DNA from: Lithodes maja | Taxonomy: Eukaryota > Arthropoda > Malacostraca > Decapoda > Lithodidae | Reading direction: 5' to 3' | Assembly: GCA_037953745.1 (NCBI GenBank) | Contig: JBAKBP010004466.1 | Coordinates: forward strand, 62,001-126,000 | Length of the DNA: 64,000 nt | The notes under the pieces: model-generated | Database searches by the model: none | Told to the model about the DNA's origin: nothing | What the model saw: the letters and a program-made list of their open reading frames with translations, nothing else | In this document: one piece after another, positions 40,341 through 49,069 of the stretch | Layout of the letters: each line of letters starts with the position of its first letter | Position numbering within the stretch: position 1 is the stretch's first letter | Translations under genes and position numbers: made by a program

Positions 40341-40805
40341 CTATATTCCAACTACTCCCTCTCGGGCATAGGCTGATAGCCTTTACACTCTACCGCTGAA
40401 CACGGTGAGGCCCGTGAGGTCTTGCTCCAGTCTAGGGAGTGAGACATGCGAAGCTTCACGGCTCGAAGCAATTCCACCTCTGAAGCTGCTTCGCCTCTGT
40501 GCTTCACAGTCTCATCCACCAGGCTCGGACCCTCACTCTCAGAACGCCACCTATTGAGCAATTAACTCACTAGGCATTGCCCCCCTGTAGCATATTTGTG
40601 AATATGGGAATATTCATACAATGCTATTCAATCAGGGAACAATGAGGGTATTTATTTGGCATTTCGGTGTGCTGTGGTAATGCACTGATACTAGGTACAG
40701 CACAAATTCCATCCCAATAATATCTTCCCATTGACATATTGGGATTCGAACCCGGGTCCATTGGATTACCAGTCCAGTGGCAAGACCACTCTGCCACACC
40801 TCCCC
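40302..40805 (-). mobile_element. tRNA-derived SINE, inverted second copy
   Basis: This is a minus-strand full-length copy of 37023-37535 with a T-run (40302-40340) as the tail and the box B / box A text at about 40744-40795. The two copies face each other tail to tail, 2.8 kb apart. Confidence 0.88.
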
Positions 40806-41068
40806 TGTGCTAACGAGATGCCAATTTTTGTCTTTCATTTTGTTTAATTCATGAATCATTTGAAAATGATGAAGAAAATCCTACCGTCAATTGATGTTCA
40901 CTCAGACGATATGGAATTGAATGATTTTCCCTCCCAACCACACTCATCCCTAGCTCCACACCCATGCCTGACTCACCAAACCCAACCACACCCAATGCTG
41001 ACTCATCTCCCAACAACTCCTGCCCCACCCATTCTTCTGTCTCTGTACAATTATCATCTTCGACCATA

Positions 41069-41404
41069 ATGGCGCAGAATTTTAACTTTGATGTCGTTCA
41101 TGGATACGCTCAAAAGAACACAGGTCTAGATGACAAAAGAGCGATATTTGCAGTTTTTCGTGATATCGAGTCAGAGATAGCTACACAGAAGATCACAGAT
41201 GATAGAGGGAACATAAATATGTTTCGCTTGAAATTTGATAGAGGTCGAACACTAAATTCACGATGTCCTTGCAACATGCATGTGACAATGGCGATTTCAC
41301 TGCCAATCAAATTCAGTTCACTGTTGCTCACTGTAAAGCCAGGTCCTTCAATGTCCATTCAGTTGGCTAAAACTCTCCCCACAAATGCCACAGCCATTTG
41401 CTAA
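41069..41404 (+). CDS. hypothetical open frame, likely retroelement-derived
   Basis: From a start at 41069 the frame reads MAQNFNFDVVHGYAQK and continues for about 112 residues with a mixed, non-low-complexity composition (DKRAIFAVFRDIESEIATQK, DRGNINMFRLKFDRG, CPCNMHVTMA). It is preceded by Ser/Pro-rich codons from 40964. I do not recognise the family. Its position upstream of the LINE and Gypsy remnants suggests part of a retroelement ORF1 or gag. A stop ends it at 41404. Confidence 0.35.
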   Translation: MAQNFNFDVVHGYAQKNTGLDDKRAIFAVFRDIESEIATQKITDDRGNINMFRLKFDRGRTLNSRCPCNMHVTMAISLPIKFSSLLLTVKPGPSMSIQLAKTLPTNATAIC

Positions 41405-41468
41405 GTCAAAACAAATAGCAATGCCTTCCGCCTCACCTCCATACCATGGAACTGATCATTCTTTCATG

Positions 41469-42635
41469 GTGCGTGTGATAATGAAGATGTATGAGGATTC
41501 GCGAAGTTCGGTGAGGGTGTACTGAGTGATGAGTTCGCAGTCCGTGTTGGAGTCCATCAGGGTTCAGTGTTAAGCCCCCTCCTCTTTATTATGGTCTTGG
41601 AGGCGCTGTCTAGAGGTTTTAGAGGCGGACTCCCGTTGGAACTGTTTTATGCAGACGATTTAGTCCTAATAGCTGACAGTATGCAGGATGCTGAGGCCAA
41701 ATTCTGAGAGTGGAGAGAGGGCATGGCGAGCAAGGGTTTAAGAGTCAATATTAACAAAACCAAGGTTATGCATTGTAGATCGAGACGAGGCAATGTGGAA
41801 AAGAGCGGTGCATACCCATGTGCAGTGTGTGGAAAGGGAGTGGGCGTTAACTCAATTCAATGTAGCATCTGTCGATGTTGGGTACACCATGGGAGTAAGC
41901 GCTGTAGTAGAATAAAGGGGCCCCTGCCGAAGGATAAGTCAGAAATAGAGAAATTTGAGTGCGTAGTGTGCAAAGGCGAGCTTGTGTTAAGTGATGATCC
42001 TGTGGCTGTGAATTTTGGAAATGAGTCTTTGGAGCTGGTGAACAAGTTTTGTTACTTAGGAGATACCATCTCTGCCGGTGGTGGGGCCGAGGCTGCCACT
42101 GTTGCTAGAATTAGGTGTGGCTGGGGGAAGTTCAGAGAATTTATGCCAATCCTGACCATGAAAAGAATGCCTCTCCCCCTGAAGGGAAAGGTGTATGCCT
42201 CAGAAACATGGGCCGTTAAAGTAGAGGATGTCAACAGGATGGAGCGTAATGAGATGAGAATGGTGAGATGGATGTGTGGGGCCAGGCTACAGGATAGAAT
42301 AACAAATGTTGAGCTGAGGAGACGTTTAGGTATAAAGAGTATTAGCGAGGTGATGTGTACAAGTAGACTGGGATGGTATGGACATGTGGAGAGAATGGAT
42401 GAACAAAATTGGGTGAAAAAATGCAGGTCTGTGATTGTGGAGGGAGCTGCACCAAGGGGTGGACCGAGGAAGACCTGGGATCGGACTATACGCGCCGATC
42501 TCAAATCCAAGAACTTGACAAGTGAAGCAGCCCTTAACAGGGTTGCCTGGAACGCTGCCATTAGGACAAGAGACTGAAACTGCACTGATGTGTGGAACAC
42601 TCAGTCTTAAAATTTTATGTATGTATGTATGTATC
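41469..42635 (+). mobile_element. PHD-finger LINE, 5'-truncated copy
   Basis: This plus-strand copy of the LINE at 7530-13395 starts inside the RT palm (GTGCGTGTGATAATGAAG) and ends in a (TATG)n tail at 42616-42634. Alignment with the other copy exposes the insertion at 8427-9040. Gypsy protease text begins directly after the tail. Confidence 0.85.
41723..42577 (+). CDS. LINE RT C-terminal region with PHD-like zinc finger
   Basis: The 284-codon frame is open from MASKGLRVN, just after FYADDLVLIAD and an in-frame stop (41705-41707). A Cys4-His-Cys3 set fits a PHD-type finger: C33, C36, C47, C50, H55, C61, C80 and C83 (QCSICRCWVHH, KFECVVC). The RT thumb text CYLGDTISAGGGAEAA, LPLKGKVYASETW, RMVRWMCGARL, LGWYGHVERM and RGGPRKTWDRT follows. 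PHD fingers bind histone tails, so a targeting role is a speculation. The copy is not autonomous because the palm and endonuclease are absent. Confidence 0.75.
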   Translation: MASKGLRVNINKTKVMHCRSRRGNVEKSGAYPCAVCGKGVGVNSIQCSICRCWVHHGSKRCSRIKGPLPKDKSEIEKFECVVCKGELVLSDDPVAVNFGNESLELVNKFCYLGDTISAGGGAEAATVARIRCGWGKFREFMPILTMKRMPLPLKGKVYASETWAVKVEDVNRMERNEMRMVRWMCGARLQDRITNVELRRRLGIKSISEVMCTSRLGWYGHVERMDEQNWVKKCRSVIVEGAAPRGGPRKTWDRTIRADLKSKNLTSEAALNRVAWNAAIRTRD

Positions 42636-45060
42636 TATGATCCCAAGTATGATGGATACTTGGGTCTCGATTTGCTCACTTCCCTGAGCGGTTCCATCGA
42701 TTGCGGGAAACGAACACTGACGTTCTCATCCCCACTCACCCCCCCCCCCCCCCAAAAAAAAAGAAAGAAAGAAAAAACGACCCTAAAAAAGTCATAAAGT
42801 CAAGAATCACCCCCCTCCCTACAGTTTCAAATAACGTAGCCACTACCAACCAGCCAAAACTCCCCCCAGCCAAATCCAACCCCCCTACAAATTGTCTCAT
42901 CCGAGCTAACCAGACTACCAAGCCAATACAAATTTCCAGTCTTGCCCTCCTTCCAAGAATCCAAAATTTTAAACCCTAAACCCAAATTTATGATCAATCT
43001 GGAGAACCCGAGTACACCTACCACTTGTCTCCTCCAGACCACTCAAGCTGTCACGTCCAAACTAGTGACACTTCCCCCCCCCCCACCATGAAAGATGGGT
43101 TCCCATTTTGCCCACCTTACCTGGGGATGCCATAATGAGCCCTCACCTCCAAAGCCCTTTTGATAGGGACTACCTGAGCTCTCCAAGCCTAATCTCAAAT
43201 CAACTTTATTGCATAAAAATAGCAAACATCTCCGATCAACCTATTACCTTACCAAAAGTGTTATAGCCATTGAGGAACTTGAACCTTGCGCAGAAGAACT
43301 ATCTGTACCTGCAGAAAATACCTCCCAAACTCCTCTTCCCCTACCTGATATTCCTTCCCATTTAATCTCTCAACAACAAACCGATCTGCGGATTTTAATG
43401 ACTACCTACCAAGACATACTCGCTACTTCCAACCGAGATGTCGGGAAAACCAATGTACTTCACCATCCTATCCATACTGTAGGACAACCGATCAAACAAC
43501 CAATCCGGAGGAAAAATCCGATACAAAGACAGGCGGAAGAATCCCAATCAAAGATATGCTGGCAACTGGAGTTGTCAGACATTCCACAAGCCCTTGGTCA
43601 TCTCCGGTGGTACTCTTCCAGAAGAAAGACGGATCCACCCGTTTTTGTATTGAATACCGACAACTGAACGACGTCACCATAAAGGATGCTACCCCACTAC
43701 CCAGGATAGACGACTCTTTAGATTCCCTATTAGGAGCTAAATGGTCGATCACTACCCTGGATCTGCATACAGGCTACTGGCAAGTACCAGTCCTCCCAGA
43801 ACACCAACAAAAGATAGCTTTTTGCCACGAGTCAAGGAAGATTATACAAATTCACAGTATTGCCTTTTGGCCTATGCAACGGCCCTGCAACTTTCTCCAG
43901 GTTAATGGAATCTGTCCTACAAGGATTAACCTGGGAAACATGCCTGGCATACTTGGATGACATAATCGTGTTCGGGAAAACCTGGGCTGAACACCTACAG
44001 AGATTAAAACAAGTGTTTCAGAGGATCAGAGAGGCCAACTTAAAACTGAAACCATCAAAATGTACTCTGGCCAAGAAAGAAGTCCAATTTCTAGGACACA
44101 TCGTTTCAGAAAAAGCAATTGCCCCAGATCCTGACAAACTAGATGCCATTAGCACCATAACTCCTCCCACAAATATCAAAGGAGTCCGAGCTTTTCTCGG
44201 CTTAGCTTCCTATTACCGCAGATTTGTCAAAAATGTTGCCACCATTGCCAAGCCCCTTCATGACCTAACCAGAAAAGATGAAATTTTGTTATGGACAGAA
44301 CAACGTCTACAAGCATTCAACACCCTAAAAGAACTACTAGTAGCATCTCTCGTAGTATCCTTCCCAGACTACACCCAACCATTCCGCCTTTACACGGATA
44401 TCTCACAATTCGGTATAGGTGCCGTTCTAGGGCAAACTAGAAAAGGAAGATAACATATAATCGTCTGTGCCAGCCGAACACTAAATCCAGCAGAAGTCAA
44501 CTATCCAGTAACCAAAAGAGAATGTCTTGGTATAATTTGGGCCTTGCAACACTTCAAAGCATACCTAGCAGGTGTCAAGGTCACCATCATCACCGATCAC
44601 CACGCCCTCCAATGGCTTTGAAAATCTGACACCAAAAACGCCTTGACCGTCAGATGGCGAGAATCATTAGAGGAGTTTAACTTCGAGATTGGTTATCGAC
44701 CAGGACAACTCCATACTAACGCTGATGCTTTATCAAGACTTCCAACTAACTCAGCCAAAGACACCTCCAGCCAGAACACCGAGATTCAGTCAATATTAGC
44801 AATTCATCATCAAGACTCATTAGATCAAGACCAACAAGAACTGCTGAAACAATTTCAATGACAAGAGAAACCAGACTGGATGCCTAGAAGTATTTTCTCC
44901 CAACTCACCAGAAGAGGAGATAACTTGTTCACGCCAGACGGAAAAATTGTTATAACACCAAAGGCAGCACTCTCAACCATGCAATCCATCCATATAGCTA
45001 GTTATGCGGTCAGCATCGTAGTCAGAGGAGATCGAAGTATCTGGCGGCAAGAAGGTCATG
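42636..45060 (+). pseudogene. Gypsy-type pol remnant (protease end, RT, RNase H)
   Basis: The pieces in order are a retropepsin end (YDGYLGLDLLTSLSGSI, 42645-42720), a linker with C/A runs, a pre-RT frame (43209-43550), RT with SSPVVLFQKKDGSTRFCIEYRQL..., TLDLHTGYWQV, MPFGLCNGPATF, the active-site box AYLDDIIVF (about 43950), and RNase H with YTDISQFGIGAVLG, TKRECLGIIWALQHFK and ITDHHALQWL. A YRPGQLHTNADALSR block follows. Frame changes near 43550-43600 and 43855, and stops at 44451 and 44620, disable it. No integrase or LTR is visible on this strand before 45465. Confidence 0.85.
42738..42767. repeat. C and A homopolymer runs
   Basis: About 17 C are followed by 9 A and a GAAA-type tract, inside the Gypsy remnant. 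Confidence 0.9.
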
Positions 45061-45464
45061 GGGGTTAAGTTGTCTATTTTAAGGTCTTGAGGTCGATCCC
45101 GCAGCACGGGCACAATCTGGGTGGTTGCGCTGAGAGCGAGAAGGGTCTGGGTGCTCTCTTTCGAATTTGGCGGGCACCCGGGCTGGAGCCAGGTGTGGCT
45201 CGCTTCTCCTTTGTTTCTCGGAGCTGCGGCGTACTGTTTTCTTTCTCTTGTAGTGCGTCTCGGTTTTGGGTTGTTGTCTTCGTCTCTCCTCGGGTGGTGA
45301 TGTTATCTCCCGAATGGCGTTTATTACTATTTCTCTGTCTTCGGTTGTTTCTTCCCGCTCTTGTGGGTTTCCCGTTTTCTAAACTCCTCTCCTCCTTTCA
45401 TTCTTTCTTGATGTCATCTTCCTGTTCTCGTGGGCTTCTCAGTTTTCCTTCGCTCTTCTCTCCT
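45061..45464. other. unassigned pyrimidine-rich spacer
   Basis: A box-B-like GAGGTCGATCCC at 45089-45100 hints at a decayed tRNA-SINE head, but no box A is convincing. The rest is CT-rich, without a gene. Confidence 0.4.
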
Positions 45465-46112
45465 TTAACCCGGCAAGCGCGATAGGCCTCACGGAAGGCT
45501 TCCTATAGGGAACGCGATAGGCCTCACGGAAGCAAGACCATAAAAAAAGCTTTCCAAAAAAAAAAAAGGGCCTATCAAAAAAAAAAATTTGTCTCTAGGT
45601 GAGATAATTCCCCTCCAGTACTCATCCATGTAAATCTCACCCACCCCCCTCCCCTCCTTCCCCACCTTATTCCCCCCTCCCTCCCCTCCTCAATTATCAC
45701 CTATTTTCCCTCTTATTATCATCATTTATCGGTTATTTTTCTCTCCCGCGATAATGTAGCACAAGTGGGTTGCAGAAAAGATCGATATGTAACACCCAGA
45801 CACCAGCCCACACCGCCCCGCTCGTCTCAGTTACCTCACAGACAGCGAGAGAGGAGGGTTGCCTGTAGCTCTCTCTCGCCTGACATTACGACCGGGTGGC
45901 CAATATCTTCGTTTTTCACCACCCAAATGCTTTTCCCACTTATTTTAGCACTCTTGAAGGTTCATATATACATCATATATGTAAAATAAAAGCATACCGA
46001 AAACAAATAATGGTCTATATTGTAAATATAACGAATTCTGTCAGAATCCAAGGCTAGAAATGCACAAATAACTACCCTAGCCCCTAGGTCTATTTAGCGC
46101 TTGTCAGGTTAA
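45465..46112 (+). mobile_element. piggyBac-type MITE, complete 648-bp copy
   Basis: TTAA lies at 45465-45468 and 46109-46112. The left end is CCCGGCAAGCGC and the right end, read inward, CCTGACAAGCGC. Its first 293 bp are the inverted twin of 1-293. It has no transposase. Trans-mobilisation by a piggyBac enzyme is inferred from the target site and ends. Confidence 0.85.
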
Positions 46113-46424
46113 TAGCTGCATTTTGTGTCACCCCAAAGTCTGATAACCCACTCTCATTAAAGTGTGGTGGCACAAAATGACAAGGGGCGATCCAGACTTT
46201 TAAATATATACATTATATGGACAACCTTTCCTGACTATTTTTAAGAATGAAAGTAAATATGCATTGCAGAATAATTATTACAAAGCAAATAAAGACAATA
46301 TAAAAGCGAAATAGCGTAATATACCAAATATCATTAGGTATGTCAGGGACTGGAATAATCGACAACAGAACATATCGGCAATAAATTTGAATATATACAA
46401 TTTAAGATGTGTTGTGACATTACA
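46113..46424. other. unassigned spacer with a hairpin
   Basis: GCATTTTGTGTCACC (46118-46132) is mirrored by GGTGGCACAAAATGA (46166-46180), forming a stem that may be a MITE remnant. Nothing else is recognised. Confidence 0.4.
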
Positions 46425-46822
46425 TGTAATGCCCTCGAAAATGTCCAGCACCCACAATAATACTAACCCGAGTTGACGTCAGGTATAGCATAAAATAGTC
46501 GTAGATGGTAAGTCCAATAAACTCATCATGTGATAACACCACGAGACTATCACCTGGTTCTTAAAAATCGGACTAAGGTTGCTATACTTTTAGTACGTCC
46601 GTGGTAGTACAGTGGGTTAGCGCGCGGGCCTGGTGGTGATGGTTGGGTCATTAACCAGGGTTCGAACCCCACCCAAGGCATCTCAACACCTGTGGGTTTT
46701 TAGGGGGGTTAAATTCCCTTCAGAGGTTCGTACCCCGTGCCAGGTACCAGGAAAAGTTGATCCTAAAGGTAGCCTGGGGATATTTCAGGAGACCATGAAT
46801 TCCCTTCACACCCGGCATAACA
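46425..46822 (+). repeat. LTR of gag-bearing element (TG...CA)
   Basis: The 398-bp repeat begins TGTAATGCCCTCGAAAATG and ends CCCGGCATAACA. Closely similar copies are at 48661-49065 (plus), 49070-49472 (minus) and 49618-50020 (minus). A primer-binding site follows at 46824. Confidence 0.85.
46605..46669 (+). promoter_or_regulatory. tRNA-like Pol III A/B box module inside the LTR
   Basis: Box A TAGTACAGTGG (46605-46615) matches TRGYNNANNGG. Box B GGTTCGAACCC (46659-46669) is perfect. The spacing is about 43 bp, as in tRNA genes. The module is present in all four LTR copies here (e.g. about 48845-48909), with reverse orientation in the minus copies. It is embedded within the LTR, not inserted in one copy only. 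Confidence 0.65.
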
Positions 46823-46823
46823 T

Positions 46824-46838
46824 TGGCGGCAGCGGTGG
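46824..46838 (+). promoter_or_regulatory. primer-binding site complementary to tRNA-Leu
   Basis: TGGCGGCAGCGGTGG follows the LTR CA end by one base. It is complementary, with one mismatch, to the CCA-bearing 3' end of a tRNA-Leu of the kind found at 48297-48341. This primes minus-strand DNA synthesis. Confidence 0.75.
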
Positions 46839-46892
46839 TTCTTGATTCGGATAAAAGGTTGCATTACACTGCAAGTTTGGAACAGTAGAAGC

Positions 46893-47516
46893 ATGGCAAC
46901 ATCGCGAAATCTTCAGCCACTCGCACACATTCCCAAGTATGATGTAAACACGTATGATATCACCAGTTACTTAGACATAATAAAGCCAGTGTACGATGTG
47001 GTACTTCAAAATGACCGCGAAAAAATCGCCGTTGCAATTTCGCATATTATACAGTTGAGAGAAGCCGTTTCCCAACTTGTTGACAAGCCTACCTTTAAAG
47101 AATTTATTCGCCAAACTGTGACACAGAATACGCCAGAGTTTACCTGGAACCAGTTTCGATCCTTCGTGATCCGGACCTTAGATCCACTTTTGGGTTCCCC
47201 CGTCGCCCCCAAAATAATAAAAGTCGACGAGATCAAGTATGAAGGGGATATAAATGTGACCCTCGTACAACTCTACAGATACGTGAGGACCACGTATAGC
47301 TATGAAGATTACGACCAACAAAATGAACTCTTATTCACCGCATTGTTAAACATCCTCCCACCCCCACATCACCGCCCATCTCGACCCGTATGGCTTATTC
47401 GAAGAACATATGCTCTCCATCAGAGAAGAATGCCTACGCAGTTCGATGAATCCCCTATCCAACCCTTCAGCCCCTATCCAAGACTCCGTGCACCCTTCCA
47501 AAATGACTTCCGGTGA
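46893..47516 (+). pseudogene. gag-like gene of LTR element, frame-broken
   Basis: From MATSRNLQPLAHIPKYD (46893) the frame encodes an alpha-helical gag-like protein (YLDIIKPVYDVVL, REAVSQLVDKPTFKEF, WNQFRSFVIRTLDPLLG, LVQLYRYVRTTYSYEDY). The reading shifts near 47350-47390 into the frame continuing through EEHMLSIREECLRSS at 47410. It lies directly downstream of the LTR and PBS as expected for gag. No zinc knuckle is visible and no pol follows. The plausible role is virus-like particle assembly, inferred from position. Confidence 0.7.
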
Positions 47517-48078
47517 AAGTCCAACCCCAGTGCACTCTTCCTTGCCTCTATCCTCTCTGACCATCCCTAAATGTTCCCCTGCCCAGCCATCCACCAACGA
47601 TCATCTTCCATCAATTGTGTTATCCCATAAACCCCATCCTTTTTCTATGCATGTCAAACAAACCCACCAACCCCAGATAACCGCTAACCAGACCGTGACT
47701 GCCACCAAGAAGATTCCCAAAATTCGTCCTGTTAACAACCCCAAATCAATACATCAGTCCTCTACCAATAACCCCTGTTCTACACCTAACTCTTCCCCCA
47801 CCAACCCTCCGCAGCCCCCCCAACAAGCCCCGTATTCTAGCTATGCCTACCTATGTAGGCCTACCACAACATATTTTCCCCATGACCCCAGAAAACAAAC
47901 CCACCAACCCCAGATAACCTCTAACCAGACCGTGACTGCCACCAAGAAGATTCCCAAAATTCGTCCTGTTAACAACCCCAAGTCAATACATCAGTCCTCT
48001 ACCAATAACCCCTGTTCGACACCTAACTCTTCCCCCACCAACCCTCCGCAGCCCCCCCCAACAAGCCCCGTATTCTAG
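47410..48078 (+). pseudogene. gag C-terminal Pro/Thr/Ser-rich region with internal duplication
   Basis: This is the second frame of the gag reading. It is rich in Pro, Thr, Asn and Ser (NPCSTPNSSPTNPPQPP). A 237-bp (79-codon) unit is repeated. In the second unit a C-run is one base longer (8 versus 7), which shifts the frame and ends it at TSPVF. Low complexity prevents assigning a domain. Confidence 0.6.
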
Positions 48079-48131
48079 CTATGCCTACCTATGTAGGCCT
48101 ACCACAACATATTTTCCCCATGACCCCAGAA
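47657..48131 (+). repeat. 237-bp tandem duplication in gag
   Basis: CCCACCAACCCCAGATAACC starts each unit, at 47663 and 47900. The two are nearly identical through CCCCATGACCCCAGAAA. Confidence 0.9.
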
Positions 48132-48296
48132 ATGTTCAGCTATCCCCCCACCAACAAAATTTCCCTTGTGACAGTTTTCCGTTGGTAGCTTGTGACAGTT
48201 TTCAGTCAGTAGCTCCCTTCCACCCCCACACAATTCACACTCCTAGAAAACTTTGAAACCCCACACTTGACTCGCCCTCTCATGTCAAACAAACTC

Positions 48297-48341
48297 ACCA
48301 GTCTCTTCGGAGGCGTGGGTTCGAATCCCACCGCTGCCACC
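48297..48341 (+). other. tRNA-Leu 3' half with CCA, reverse-transcribed fossil
   Basis: The text contains the long variable arm TCTCTTCGGAGGC, the T-arm GTGGGTTCGAATCCCAC and acceptor strand CGCTGCCA followed by CCA. It matches the 3' half of animal tRNA-Leu (AAG/TAG type) as I remember it, starting near tRNA position 40. The 5' half is absent, so it is not a tRNA gene. CCA is added after transcription in eukaryotes, so this copy came from a mature tRNA. It is joined directly to antisense LTR. Confidence 0.85.
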
Positions 48342-48493
48342 AATGAAATGCCGGGTGTGAAGGGAATTCATGGTCTCCTGAAATATCCCCAGGCTACCTT
48401 TAGGATCAACTTTTCCTGGTACCTGGCACGGGGTACGAACCTCTGAAGGGAATTTAACCCCCCTAAAAACCCACAGGTGTTGAGATGCCTTGG
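48342..48493 (-). repeat. antisense LTR segment primed from the tRNA (strong-stop-like)
   Basis: After CCA, one A and then TGAAATGCCGGGTG start an antisense copy of the 3' (U5-side) part of the LTR. It continues to GATGCCTTGGG, which corresponds to sense position about 46672 in the LTR, just 2-3 bp downstream of box B. The order tRNA-CCA-antisense U5 is that of a minus-strand strong-stop cDNA. Confidence 0.8.
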
Positions 48494-49065
48494 GTTCCCT
48501 TCACACCCGGCATTTCATTGGTGGCAGTCACGGAACGTGATCTGGTAGCTACATAGAGCACCCATCGCGGACCCTAACAATATTGAGATTGCTGAGGTGA
48601 TACAGCTACGATACCTTACGACCTTAAAATAGGCTAGGGACTAGCCTAGTTAAAGAAGGATGTAATGTAATGCCCTCGAAAATATCCCGCAACCCCAATA
48701 ATGTACTACCCGAGTTGACGTCAGGTATAGTGTAAAATAGTCGTTGATGGGAAGTCCAATAAACTCATCACGTGAAACACCACGAGACTATCACCTGGTT
48801 CTTACAAATCGGACTAAGGTTACTATACTTTTGTACGTCCGTGGTAGTACAGTGGGTTAGCGCGCGGGCCTGGTGGTGATGGTGGTGCGTCACTAACTAG
48901 GGTTCGAACCCCACCCAAGGCATCTCAAAACCTGTGGGTTTTTAGGGGGGTTAAATTCCCTTCAGAGGTTCGTACCCCGCGCCAGGTACCAGGAAAGGTT
49001 GATCCTAAAGGTAGCCTGGGGATAATTCCCATTCCTATTTAACCCTGGTCACACCCGGCATTTCA
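48494..49065 (+). mobile_element. TRIM element, plus copy with truncated 5' LTR
   Basis: A 24-bp LTR stub (48494-48517) is followed by a PBS (TGGTGGCAGTCA, 48519), a 143-bp non-coding interior and a polypurine tract AAAGAAGGA (48652-48660). A full 405-bp LTR follows (48661-49065). The interior matches that of the minus TRIM at 49473-49617. With no coding capacity, it depends on another element's proteins. The PBS differs from that at 46824 after TGGYGGCAG, so the primer tRNA may differ. Confidence 0.8.
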
Positions 49066-49069
49066 TTAA

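Noticed and set aside
42052..42600. 182-codon minus-strand frame
   Set aside because: It is antisense to the PHD-finger LINE frame, which has the recognisable motifs.
46113..46180. Rho-independent-terminator-like hairpin
   Set aside because: The stem GCATTTTGTGTCACC/GGTGGCACAAAATGA is more likely a MITE remnant, and bacterial terminators do not apply here.
48297..48341. tRNA-Leu gene or tRNA pseudogene from a normal locus
   Set aside because: The 5' half and box A are missing, and the CCA end joined to antisense LTR points to a reverse-transcription product.
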